Translations under genes and position numbers: made by a program
From: Coniella vitis
Taxonomy: Eukaryota > Ascomycota > Sordariomycetes > Diaporthales > Schizoparmaceae
NCBI GenBank assembly: GCA_011317545.1
Contig: WUJK01000001.1
Span: 1,461,001-1,525,000, forward strand
Reading direction: 5' to 3'
Length of the DNA: 64,000 bases
Notes under the pieces: generated by a model
What the model was told of the DNA's origin: nothing
Databases searched by the model: none
What the model saw: only the letters and a program-made list of their open reading frames with translations
Shown: in pieces, positions 26,503 to 36,664 of the stretch
How the letters are laid out: every line of letters begins with the position of its first letter
Position numbering within the stretch: the first letter of the stretch is position 1

Positions 26503-27549
26503 CTACTTATCCTCGCTTACCTCCTCCTTATTACTAGAATTACTCTCCTTAGTTTTACTAGAATAAGGGTCGTCGTTAATACCGCGCTTCGTTTTAGCAC
26601 TAACTAAGCCCTTACCCTTACTACCCCCCTCTACGAGCTTCGCTAGCAGGTCGGCAATATCCTCTAGCGCTACCGCCTAGCGGCGTATAAGCTTATAGCT
26701 ATAGCGCTAGTATAAAGTTAGCAGGATATAAGCAGGGAAGGAGTAATAGGTATATACGCTACGGGTATACTTATTATTTAATAACCGGACCTCGTTACGG
26801 CTAGCCTAAGTCTTGCCTAACTTAGGCAGGTAGTCGCGGGTACAGCGTATAGCGAGAGCGGCGAGGGCCTAGGGGCGGAGAATATCTAGAGTATATAAGT
26901 ATAGGAAGGCGCGAGCAGGGAAGGAGTAGTATATACTAGGGTCGGAAGTATTATAAGCGAGGAAATAGTTAACTATAATAATAATAGCGGTATATATCTC
27001 GTCGGTCTAGTAGAGGGGGGTATAGGAGTAGCCGGAGTTCTTACCCTTCTTATTCGTCCTATAGGGGAAATAACGGGCGCCGGCTATAATAGTTAGCGAG
27101 CTACGAAGAAGTAGGGGAAGCGCTACTTACTAATACCGTATAGGCAGAGGGAAAGGGGGTTCTTAGAAGCCCTTATAATATAGGGCAGGTACTACTCGTC
27201 CTTAATACCCTCGGGGAGGGTAATACGAGGTTAGAGCTACAGGTTAATAGCGATAACGCTCTAAATAAGCTTATTAACGGCCTTATCGAGCTGGGCGGCA
27301 GTAGGGGCGAGGACGGCGGCGGTAGGAGTAGCGGCGGGCGTAGCAGGAGTAACCGTAACCGTAGCTACGGGTATTACCGCCGTAGGAGTAGCTATAAAGC
27401 CTATAGTAATAGCGGGGGCGGCGGCGGTAGGTATAGCGGCAGAAGCTGCGCTAGCTTGCTTAGAGTAAATAACAACGTTTATACTATTAGTAGAGCTAAA
27501 TATAAGTAGAGGACGAATAGGGAAGGCGCGATACTTACCTTATTATTAT
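26503..27549 (-). pseudogene. Antisense Ala/Pro-rich gene of family B element, RIP-broken
   Basis: Between the chromodomain and 3' LTR, a long minus-strand frame can be followed with few stops, nearly all TAG. The N-terminal part is rich in Ala, Pro, Thr and Val (PTAAAPAITIGFIATP). The middle has aromatic-rich segments, and the C-terminus is charged and Ser/Lys-rich (GGSKGKGLVSAKTKRG). A TATAAATA box lies upstream (27631-27638). ATAATAAG, perhaps former ATG codons, precedes a GTAAGT donor at 27538-27533, so a first mini-exon and short intron are likely. No domain recognised. It is unrelated in sequence to the family A antisense ORF but occupies the same place. Confidence 0.6.
27496..27538 (-). 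other. Candidate 43-bp intron in the antisense gene
   Basis: Donor AG|GTAAGT at 27538-27533 and acceptor TTTAG ending at 27496. Other AG acceptors lie a little downstream (27484 and beyond, after a CTACTAAT branch-like motif), so the 3' end is uncertain. Confidence 0.4.
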
Positions 27550-27630
27550 AGGGGTTAGTTTCGCGTAACTTATAAAGGCTTTAGTTTAATTAAGAGGAAG
27601 GAATAACCCCTAGAGTAGGGGTTAAAGGGG

Positions 27631-27638
27631 TATTTATA
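27631..27638 (-). promoter_or_regulatory. TATA box candidate for the antisense gene
   Basis: TATAAATA on the minus strand, about 90 bp upstream of the presumed start. Confidence 0.4.
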
Positions 27639-27931
27639 CTTTTTCGAAGCTCTAAGAGTAAAGATATCGCGTCTATAACCGCCTACTAAGTTAAGGGCGT
27701 TACTATTATTCTATTAACGAATAATAAGCGGTAGAACTTATAGACTCGTCGAGAGCTGGGTTAAAGGGAGCTCCGCGGACGTAAGACTCCTTTTATACTC
27801 GCTAGGCACGAGGATAAGGCTCCTTTAATAGGGTGGGCGGGCGTAGCGGCGTCGCGTCGTTATACTTTTTGGGTAGCTATTATGCTATATACGGCTCTAT
27901 AGGAGAGCGTTCGGCCTAAGCGGGGGGGTAA

Positions 27932-28270
27932 TATTATAGGCCTACGGGTAAATGCACGGCTTCGGCATACCAGGGCACGAAGCCTTAGTTAGTATATTCC
28001 CTTCTCGTCTGGAGACTGGCATTATATAAGCGCTAAACAAGAGCGTCTCCCGAGCAGCTTACGAGCCGTACAAAAGACCATCGATAAGAGGACCCGTATC
28101 GACGGTGGACCTATAGAAAACTCTATCTACGGGTAGATCCTAAACGTAAGAGCTACTTAAGAGCAGCTCTCGCGCCGCTATATAGATACTATTCTTACTT
28201 CTCTCCTTAAGTTAGTTAATAACAGAAATTGGGATCGAAACTGCGAACGCTCTCTCGATGCCCGTTCACA
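27932..28270 (+). repeat. 3' LTR of family B element (339 bp)
   Basis: Starts TATTATAGGCC (RIP form of TGTCACAGGCC) and ends GTTCACA. Same length as the 5' LTR. Confidence 0.92.
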
Positions 28271-29848
28271 GAATCTTTAGATATTTACCTCGATAAAGTA
28301 GCTTAATAAACGATAAGTTAGATAGTACGAGTTCTTATTAGAATTCGACTTTAAGATTATCTACCGTAAAGGTAAAGAAAATAAATAAATAGATACTCTT
28401 AATAAATAATTAGATTATAAGGATAGTAATAGTAAAGACTAGGATATTATAGTAATCTTTAGGGAAGATTCGGAAGGTAACCTTATTATATTATCTATTA
28501 CTAAGGAACTTAACGTAATACTATATATTAAAGGAGAAATACCTAACCTCGATAGTATAATAATATCGGAATAAAACGATTATATTAGAAGTATTTATAG
28601 CGTACTAGTATATAGATACTAAGGAATTAGAGGAACCTATAAAAGGATCTAATATTATTAGAATCTACCAAACCTTAAGAGACGAGTTACGGATATTATT
28701 AATAACTATAATATATATAAACGGAATAAGATAGAACGGTATAAACCTTATAGACTATTATAACCTCTATTAATACCTATAATTATTTAGTTATCTATTA
28801 GTTTAGATTTTATTACTAAACTACCCCTTTTATAAGAACCCTTAACTTAGGTATAGTACGATAGTATCTTAGTAGTAGTTTATAGACTAAGTAAGTATAT
28901 ATACTTCCTACTATATAAAGAAAGTAATACCGTAGAAGAACTTATATATATATTCCTCCGTATTATTATCGCTAACTACGGAATACCTTAGGAAATTATA
29001 TTAGATAGAGATAGAAAGTTTATATTAAAATTCTAGATCTTAATTACTAAATACCTCGGAACGATATAATATATATCTATAGCATTTTATCCTTAGAAAA
29101 ACGGATAAATAGAATATACTAACTAGATTATAGAATAATATCTACAATACTATATTAATTACGAATAGGATAATTAGGTTAAACTCTTACCTATAGTATA
29201 ATTTGCTTATAATAGCGTAGATACGATAAGTATAGGAAAATTACTATTCTTCCTACTCTATAGATATAACCCTACGGTATACTACGAAATACTATTAGGT
29301 GGAAACGTAGAAATAGTAGATTAATACGCTAGAAGAATTAAGTAATTATATAAGGATACTTAATATATACTTTAGGATATTAAATAATAAATAACGAAAT
29401 ACGCTAATTAGAAAAAGATTAAGGGATTAATCTTATAAAAGGGAGATAAAGTCTACCTTAATTATAAAAATATTAAAACTACTAGACCTAGTAATAAACT
29501 CGATTATAAAAAACTCGGACCTTATAAAATTATACGATAGATTTTACTAGTTAACTATTTAGAAATCCTATATATACGCTTATACCTAATCTTCTATATT
29601 TTACTCCTAGAACTAGTACTAATAGATATAGAACTCTCGTACGATATAGATATTATCGAACTAGAATAAGTATAATATAAAGTTAAATAGATTCTCGATT
29701 TATATAAATACGGATACGGAAAATAATACCTTATTAAGTAGAAAAATTACGATAATTCGGAAAATACTTAGGAACTACTAAAGAATATATACCTAGACCT
29801 TATTAAAGAATACGAAAATAAAAAGTTATTATAGCCTTAGATAGAGAA

Positions 29849-29920
29849 GGTATTATAAGGAATCGAACTTCGGACCTCCTAATAAGAAACTAGGAACTCT
29901 AACTACTAAGCTATAAGATT
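29849..29920 (-). tRNA. tRNA-Arg(UCU)-like sequence inside A3, degraded
   Basis: Same 72-nt sequence as in A1, with more mutations in the T stem (GAAGTTCGATTCC). Confidence 0.45.
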
Positions 29921-30008
29921 ACTTATATCTTTAATTATAATAACTACCTATAGGAATAACTAGACCCCTTATTAAGGACCCCTAATAGTAATTCTAAAGA
30001 AATTAAAG

Positions 30009-30596
30009 TTACGAACTAAAAGCCCTAATACCTTATAAATTACTAATAAGAAAATTAAATAGAGATAACGGAGAAATCCTAAACTAATTAAAATCCTCTA
30101 ATATAGTAATTATAAAACCTTTAGGTAATAGGCCTTTAGGAACGGTCGGCTTTATAGAACGATATTTAATATTAGCAGCTAAACGCTCTTTCTCTACCTC
30201 CTTATATTTTATATAATCTAGGTCTTCTAGATTCGATAAACTATAATAAATAGTATATATTATCCGCTCCCGCTATATCTTCTTCTACCTATATAAATAT
30301 ATTAGTTTATCTTCTAGCTCCTCGATCTTATCCTTTAACTTTTAATACTATAAAGAGATATATAAAAGGTTAGTAGAATTAGTTATCTCTAAAATATTAT
30401 AACGAGGAAGCTTTAAATATATATACTTAGCGTAGCGAGAAGAATTATTAGGGGAAACTTAATAAGAAGTCTTACCTTTAGAATCGTAATAAGAATAAGG
30501 ATATATCTCGAAGGTATTCGAAAGAATAATTAAGTATAAGGATAACTTCTATTTAGTAGAATTAGACCTTAGATTTAACGAATAAGGTTTTATTAT
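30009..30596 (-). pseudogene. Antisense coiled-coil ORF of A3, RIP-broken
   Basis: 588-bp homologue of the A1 antisense ORF, collinear and without net indels. It carries additional RIP stops. Confidence 0.6.
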
Positions 30597-30711
30597 ATAA
30601 GAAGACGACGATATAACGAATTAGGAAAGTATAATCCGAAGAATATTAGGTAGGACTATTTACGGAAATACTATAAGTCTTTAGGGATAAAGACTAATAG
30701 AAGGGAGATAA

Positions 30712-30809
30712 TATTATAACCTATAAATATATAGGTTATAAGAATAAGCTAGCGTAATTATATATTAGTAAATCGGAACCTTAACGGACCGATAGGATCT
30801 CTTATATAA
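30712..30809 (+). repeat. Truncated 3' LTR of A3
   Basis: Matches the first ~98 bp of the family A LTR, from TATTATAACC to CTTATATAA, then changes to unrelated sequence. No target duplication can be assigned. Confidence 0.8.
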
Positions 30810-31312
30810 ATATTAGGATTTCGATTATAAGCTTTTAATAACCTATTATTATAATTATATAAAAGATCTTATTAATTTATATTATAATCGCCTTATCCCG
30901 AATCTAGTTAGAGAGTTTATTATATAGAAAGTAAATCTTTATATTATCCGTTTATAAAAGTCCTCCGTTATAAGTTAATATATCTTCGAATTATATTAAA
31001 AAATTAATAAAATACTCCCTCTAACTTATAATAAGGGCGCTTAATATAATTATTACTATTTATTAATAATAGGGATCCTTATAACATATCTTTAAATAGG
31101 TAAAGAAGTTTATAACTTAATACTAACCCCTAAAGCTACCCTCTTTATAATATATAACTACTTATTTCTATACTTTATCCGAAAAATAACCTTAAGATTA
31201 CATTTATTTATCCCTAAATATCCTAATATACCTTATATTAATATCTAGGATATCTTATATTATAACCTTTTAAGCTATAAATATATTTATATTATTATTA
31301 ATATTTCTCTAC
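30810..31312. other. Unassigned RIP-mutated relic at the left edge of the island
   Basis: About 500 bp of AT-rich sequence nearly lacking CA and TG, so RIP-mutated, but unlike families A, B or C. A plus-strand frame with several stops reads as a Tyr/Ile/Leu-rich polypeptide, uninformative after RIP. CA/TG-containing sequence resumes abruptly at about 31313. Confidence 0.6.
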
Positions 31313-31363
31313 CTTGATATTTATTAGTTGCTACTTTAGCATAAATAATCCATGTTCTGCGAC

Positions 31364-32782
31364 TTAATTTTCATCTTCTACTCGGTTAACTGCTTTCTGG
31401 ACCTCCAGCTCCCAACTGCTAAAACCGATAATAATCCACTCAAAAATGCCGACCAGTGACAAAGCTATACACTGTCCCATCCATAAGCCTGCTAGACCCC
31501 GTCCATGAAAGGCTAGATACATACCAAGAGGTAGAGCTCCAGCATAGTAACTCAAGCAATTAATAACAGCACCAACCCACTGCCTTCCCATACCACGAAG
31601 TGCCCCACCACAACTGCCATTCAATCCGTCTCCAATCTGGAACAATGCTACATACGGGATAACATCAGAGACCAGAGAAATAACATCCGGATTGGCATCA
31701 AACAGAGCACCGACGGAGTGCCTCATGGCCATGAGGATGACAAGCAACAATGTACCAACAAGGACTGTAAGCATTGCAGCGCTATGTGCAGAACGCCGCG
31801 CACCCAGGGGCTTTCTAGCTCCCAAAAGATTACCCAAGCGCGCAGACTCGGCGACACCAATGCCGAAGGGAATTGTATTCACGATCTGGTCCATTGTCAT
31901 AATGACAGATTGAGCAGCCAGAGGAACTGTTCCAAGACGGCCGGCGGCGAGGGCGACAATCTCAAAAGCCCACCACTCCGTGCCAACATGGACTACGCCC
32001 AGAATAGCCAACTTGGCAAAGGGCCCAACATTGGAAATAGCCCGACGTAGCTGTAGTCCGCCCCAGCACTCCTTGCCTCGAACGAAAGCCGTATAAACCA
32101 CAAGGAGCCAAAAAGAGATCCAATAAGAGATACCGGTAGCGATCGGTGCTCCGTCAAGCCCAAGATCAAGTGTATATACCATAATATAATTAAGTACGGC
32201 ATTCAATGGTGACGTGATGATCAGAACGTAGGTTCCAGGTTGGTAGATTCCCTGGGCCTGGAGGAATTTCTTCATGCATTCGAACCATACATAGCCGAGG
32301 CCACCCGGTATAAGGAGCATAAGAAAACGTGAGCTCTGGAAGCAGATGACTTCGGGTTGTCCAAGGACGCGAAAAAGAGATTCAGAGAAGCACCATATTA
32401 TAGCGACTGCCACGTAAAAGCTGGAGAGCACGATGATCCCTCGTTGGAGGAGAATTCCAAGGTTCTTCTTGTCTCTCGACCCCGTAAAGCTCGTCGAAGC
32501 CAGGGTATCTAGTGCGGTAGTTCCACCAAGGCCGATGAGCCAGGCCGTGGCCATGGCAAACATGTAAGAAAAAGCGGCTACAGCCAGTGCTTCTGATGAT
32601 AAGCGGCCAACCAAGACAACTGAGATTGTTTGGAGACTGTTCTGCAACATATACGCCAGAATAACTGGAACAGATGCCTTGATCAGGAACCACATCTCGG
32701 CTAGCCATATTCTGAGGCCCAAGTTCGATTTCCTTTGCGACGCGGCATTCTGGCCAAGAATTGGTGTCGTTTCATTGGGCAT
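31364..32782 (-). CDS. MATE family multidrug/toxin extrusion transporter
   Basis: Intact single-exon ORF of 472 aa, typical for fungal MATE proteins, which are proton- or sodium-coupled exporters of the vacuolar or plasma membrane. A hydrophilic N-terminus of about 30 residues is followed by about twelve hydrophobic segments in two halves. Family-like motifs: FLQAQG at about 173-178, TEWWAFE at about 268-274 and ESARLGNLLGA at about 312-322, the last matching the V-R-x-G-N-x-L-G-A signature. The start ATG is the first in frame and gives the usual short tail before TM1. It is transcribed away from the agmatinase gene, sharing a 702-bp promoter. The stop lies only about 50 bp from RIP-mutated DNA, so its 3' UTR probably enters transposon relic. 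Substrate unknown. Confidence 0.92.
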   Translation of the reverse strand: MPNETTPILGQNAASQRKSNLGLRIWLAEMWFLIKASVPVILAYMLQNSLQTISVVLVGRLSSEALAVAAFSYMFAMATAWLIGLGGTTALDTLASTSFTGSRDKKNLGILLQRGIIVLSSFYVAVAIIWCFSESLFRVLGQPEVICFQSSRFLMLLIPGGLGYVWFECMKKFLQAQGIYQPGTYVLIITSPLNAVLNYIMVYTLDLGLDGAPIATGISYWISFWLLVVYTAFVRGKECWGGLQLRRAISNVGPFAKLAILGVVHVGTEWWAFEIVALAAGRLGTVPLAAQSVIMTMDQIVNTIPFGIGVAESARLGNLLGARKPLGARRSAHSAAMLTVLVGTLLLVILMAMRHSVGALFDANPDVISLVSDVIPYVALFQIGDGLNGSCGGALRGMGRQWVGAVINCLSYYAGALPLGMYLAFHGRGLAGLWMGQCIALSLVGIFEWIIIGFSSWELEVQKAVNRVEDEN

Positions 32783-33484
32783 GGTACCAGATGTCAGTTG
32801 AAGACAGGAGAATGAAGACGTTGTTTAATTCAAGGATTAATTGATATAAAGTGGATGGGTCTTTGGTTAATGAGTAAAGTATTGAAACAGGATTTGTAAA
32901 CAATGATTGAAAACACAATATGCTCATAACTTTGACTGGAACTGGACGCGAAGTCAAACAACTATTAATACTAGCAAAATTGGTACAAAAGAAAACGTCC
33001 GAGTTCACCCGTCATGTCTCAAGCCCGTTATCAGGGGGAGCGTCCAGCTAAGGTTCATCGGCTCACCTCATATTGTGCACAGCTAATCAATTCATCGCTA
33101 CTAGAGATCTTCACGATAAGCCAAGAATGGTCAAATTAGCGCTAGTATCTGCATTATGTGTAGCCAAAATATTATCACCTAGCCGATCTAGTCACACGGG
33201 ATGAGTGGAGTCCAGTATGCTTGAGGTTGGTGGGGTATGGAGCGCATACTTAACCCAACTAGGCAAATTAGGCGCTAGTTGTAAGATGTATGCAAAACTA
33301 CATGGTAGGTAGAGCTGATAGCCGGCTCGAGTTTTCATATCGATCTTGGATGTTGGTAATGACTATTGAATAATTGAGTGCTGAAAACAACCTACCAAGC
33401 TCAGTTTGAAGCATATAAAGATTACACGGCACCATTGTTCGAATCCGATACAAAGAGAATCTTCGTTGTAGAGCAGAAAAACCA
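32783..33484. promoter_or_regulatory. Divergent promoter between MATE and agmatinase genes
   Basis: 702 bp with no supported gene. Four HGATAR sites for AreA/NIT2-type GATA factors lie within 294 bp: 33028-33033 and 33172-33177 (as TTATCA), 33114-33119 (CGATAA) and 33316-33321 (TGATAG). The count is only modestly above chance. Confidence 0.5.
33414..33419 (+). promoter_or_regulatory. TATA box candidate for the agmatinase gene
   Basis: TATAAA, 71 bp upstream of the ATG at 33485. No other TATA-like motif lies closer. Confidence 0.5.
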
Positions 33485-34863
33485 ATGTTCGCCCCTATGT
33501 ATTCTACTATCCTTTTCCTCGCTTGGACGTCCGTGGCTTCAGCCCATGCAGGGCATCACCAAGAATCCCTTGCTGGGGCTCTTGAGTCTGTGTGGTTCAA
33601 TACTCTGCCTGGAGATGGCGGCACTCAGGCAAGACATGGCTTCCACCATCTTGTTGACAAGATTGTCTATTAACATTACCCAGGCTGATTCGGTCTTCTC
33701 CGGTATTAGCACATTTGGACGCCTTCCATATGAGCCATGTCTGCAAAAGCGTGATGTCAACTACGACATTGCTTTTATCGGCGCGCCATTCGATACTGGA
33801 ACCTCTTATCGTCCCGGTGCTCGCTTCGGTCCATCTGGTATTCGCCAAGGGTCTCGGCGGCTGAATCTTTAGTATGTGTCTCGATGAAGCTCTGCAATAC
33901 ACAGCGAGAAATGTTAACATATTGCTTCCAGCGGTGGTTACAATGTGCCTCTTGCAACAAATCCATTCAACAGTTGGGCTACTGTACTAGACTGTGGTGA
34001 TATTCCGGTGACGTCTTACGATAACCAATTTGCCCTGAAGCAGATTGAAGAAGGTCACTATAACGTTCTCACTCGTCCTCCTGCCACAGCAGCCCATCAG
34101 GCAGGCCCATCACGAGATGGCAAGACATTACCACGCATCATAACACTAGGTGGTGACCATACCATCACACTCCCTTTGCTACGATCAATCAATCGTGCGT
34201 ACGGTCCAGTGTCTGTCATCCACTTTGATAGCCATCTCGACACGTGGAAGCCCAAGGTCTTTGGCGGCTCGCCATCTGAGATCGCTAGTATCAACCATGG
34301 CACATATTTCTACCATGCCGCTATAGAGGGTCTACTGCGCAACGACAGCAATATCCACGCCGGCATTCGGACAACGCTTAGCGGGCCTAGTGATTACGAC
34401 AACGACGGCTACTGTGGTTTCGAGATTGTCGAAGCCCGCGAGATCGATACCATTGGCACTGACGGCATTATTAAGCGAATCTTGGACCGCGTGGGCACTG
34501 ACCGCCCAGTGTACCTGTCCATCGATATCGACACACTCGACCCAGCCTTCGCCCCTGCAACCGGAACGCCCGAGACAGGTGGTTGGTCCACCAGAGAGCT
34601 GAGAACTATTATTCGTGGTTTGGAGAGCCTAAACTTCATTGCAGCTGATATCGTGGAAGTTGCGGTATTTTAAGTTCCACAACCCCAAATGTGCACCTAA
34701 GGATTTTCGCTGACCTCAGTTCCTCTAGCCTGCCTACGATACCAACGCAGAGCACACCACCATGGCTGCTGCCGATGTGCTATTTGAAGTGATGAGCATC
34801 ATGGTGAAGAAGGGACCGCTGAGCCAGGCGATTGAAAGCAAGTATAGCGACGTGGAACTTTGA
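33485..34863 (+). CDS. Secreted agmatinase-type ureohydrolase, 4 exons
   Basis: Model: join(33485..33628, 33684..33871, 33932..34664, 34729..34863), 1200 bp, 399 aa. The family hydrolyses guanidino compounds to urea plus an amine, agmatine giving putrescine. The N-terminus (MFAPMYSTILFLAWTSVASA) is a signal peptide, so the enzyme probably acts outside the cell. Arginase-fold motifs: GAPFDTGTSYRPGARFGP in exon 2, GGDHTITLP near 184-192, the metal motif HFDSHLD near 208-214 and SIDIDTLDPAFAPATGTPETGG near 307-328; binuclear Mn ligands look intact. Introns are 55, 60 and 64 bp. The first is GC-AG (CAG|GCAAGA), the others GT-AG. Splicing restores the family sequence: GGTQ|ADSVF, RLNL-Y-GGYN, EVA|PAYDTNAEHTT. 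It could act on another guanidino substrate such as guanidinobutyrate. It is tail-to-tail with the regulator gene. Confidence 0.92.
33629..33683 (+). other. GC-AG intron in the agmatinase gene
   Basis: Donor CAG|GCAAGA, acceptor TTACCCAG, with a TTAAC branch-like motif 12 bp before the acceptor. No GT donor nearby gives the conserved protein. GT-to-GC is not a RIP change. Confidence 0.8.
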
Positions 34864-35045
34864 GTTCACCTGACCTGGCAGATGAGAATGAGGTCTTTGA
34901 CGACACGCATTTCAAGTTGATTGATGCACTTCATCCTGAGCCGGACTATACCCTGCATAGGCTTTGACGCGGATAGTATTATCGGCTGTTCATGACTCTT
35001 CAGATTGGCATTATGGACGATGTAGCTAACTCAAAGCATGCTATA
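34864..35045. other. Convergent spacer between agmatinase and regulator genes
   Basis: 182 bp between two stop codons, presumably both 3' UTRs. No feature recognised. Confidence 0.5.
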
Positions 35046-36664
35046 TCAGAATAATATTATATTGTACTGAAGCTCCCCTGTATGAATACTTAGAATCAGT
35101 TGACTTAGGAAAAGGGCGGCAACGACGTACTTACCAAGCAAGGACTCGGCACAAAGGTGGCCCCTCACGTCCCCCAAAGTTGATCGCTTTTCCCACACAT
35201 CCTGTAGGGCCTGAAGTATTATACCGACATGAAAGGATCCAAGACATTCCTTCAGCTTCTGGACCTTATCGAGAACGAAGCGCTTTTGTTCCGTAGTGAA
35301 GGCTTCACAGCCGATCGTGAAGACTGGGAGTGCCATCGCAACCCACGTATGGCAAGGCTGACCTTGCGTCATGCTGTCGACCATTTCTGTAATAGCGGCA
35401 ACTGCATTCTGAATCGGCAACAACTGGGAGGGCATTTCGTAGAGCCGCCTGTACAGGATAATCAAGGCAGTTTGCTGGAAGACACGATGACAGAGGCTGA
35501 ACTCGCGGCCATAATCAGCGGATAGCGCAGAGCAGATCTCCACACCAGGGGGGTTTGCTGCGTCTCGTGCAATCATCCCCATTACCTTGCCGAGCAGCAT
35601 ATCGGCTTCGGTATCCGAGGTGTGTATATCATTCCCTCTGCCATCGGCCAGCGTGTTGATTTGATGGAGGACATGCAGCAGCTCTTCGCTGTAGCCGAGA
35701 AAGCCGTCAATCTTGTAATTTGAGACTATAGCAGTAAATGCTTGTGTGTTTGCCGTAAGATGCATGTTGACTTGTCGTCTATCCTGTTGTTTGGGGCTGG
35801 GGATGTATGGCAAGGTTTGCAGAGAGAGATACAGCATGTGCAAGTGTTTTATCGCGGCGTGCATTGTGCCAGAGTCTGCCAAAACTCGGTTGTATCCCTC
35901 CTGCTCATCAATGATGGCCTTGAATCCCTGAAGATGTATCCTCCAAGATGAGGCTTCTGACCGACAAGAAAAGATATCCACGAGGCTCCACATAAGACAT
36001 GTTGTTAGCAGGATTTCGCGCGGCCGCCCGACCTCCAAAGCAGATCTCAGTAGTGATAAGCCTGAGGATTGAAGATGGTCCAATAAGCGGAAAACATCGA
36101 TGCCGTCAACTTCAGGAATGCCACGCGAGGCGAAACCTGCAGCAGATAACGCTAGACATGCAGACAGGAGATGAGGAAACTCAAGTGTGGCTGGCATCAA
36201 TCCTTTGCAGAGGTCCTGGTGTATAGAGGGGTGACATGAGAGAGACGCTAGTACGTCCTCGGCGAAGTATACCAATAGCTTATAGTACCTCGGGGGAAGA
36301 GAGATCCCGTTGGGTAGGGATCGTGGAAGCTTGGATCCTTGGTTCTCATCTACATTGCTGAGGGTCGTGCCGCAGAACAGGCCGCCTTGTTCGCTGTCTA
36401 GGGAGCATGCCATCAGTGTATGCTTTACGAAGAGGGCAGTAGGGGCATAGTACCTCTTTTTGCCCGTGTGGAATCGGCCCTCCATTCGAAGCACTGCACA
36501 CCTCTGGACTTTTCGGATTTGAGGCAGCCCCAGACCATTTTCAAAGTATAAATGCAGTTACGTCCATTGAAGGTACAGGGCGTGCAGCACGGTCGCTGCT
36601 CGTCACATTTCTTTCTCCGCCTCCGACACTCTTCACATCCCCGTCGAGATCGCTTCCCTGGCAT
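35046..36664 (-). CDS. Zn2Cys6 transcription factor with a break in frame
   Basis: Fungal-specific regulator. The N-terminal frame (36664 to 36425) holds a Zn2Cys6 cluster: Cys 10, 13, 20, 27, 30 and 37, after a basic RSRRG and including RRRRKK. The second frame (first ATG at 36494, stop at 35046) holds about 480 residues of the fungal_trans_2-like regulatory domain (YYKLLVYFAEDVLASLSCHP). The two frames overlap but do not join: one extra base, or an intron of length 3n+2, is needed between 36553 and 36425. A five-T run at 36457-36461 is a good place for a one-base contraction, because a sixth base would join ...TRAKKRYYAPT. The only frame-compatible GT-AG there would be 32 bp, too short. It is divergent from the permease gene, so local control of the cluster is likely. 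It may be a pseudogene if the break is real. Confidence 0.78.

Larger units (their letters stand above)
21010..28270 (+). mobile_element. Family B Ty3/Gypsy chromovirus, complete copy nested in A3
   Basis: Complete 7261-bp element. LTRs are 21010-21348 and 27932-28270, 339 bp each, with ends TGTCACA...TTCACA. The target duplication GAATC is perfect (21005-21009 and 28271-28275), and A1 and A2 give the uninterrupted sequence. A polypurine-like AAGCGGGGGGGTAA precedes the 3' LTR. It keeps more CA and TG than its host A3, so it is a later arrival or lighter RIP target. Contents: gag, pol with a C-terminal chromodomain, then an antisense gene. Confidence 0.94.
28271..30809 (+). mobile_element. 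Family A copy A3, right part with truncated 3' LTR
   Basis: Continuation of A3 after the family B insertion: RNase H end, integrase, chromodomain at about 29675-29825, antisense tRNA-like sequence, antisense ORF, polypurine tract and 3' LTR. The LTR starts at 30712 and stops matching near 30809, after about 98 of 470 bp. Confidence 0.88.

Noticed and set aside
1..31312. Mitochondrial or centromeric DNA as reason for the AT richness
   Set aside because: CG stays common, CA/TG are depleted and retroelement domains are readable, so RIP explains the composition. A centromere cannot be excluded but nothing in the sequence requires it.
33378..33872. Long plus-strand frame overlapping the agmatinase start
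   Set aside because: Its first part reads through intron 1 and lacks the signal peptide. The spliced model from 33485 gives the conserved protein; only the part from 33684 is real exon.
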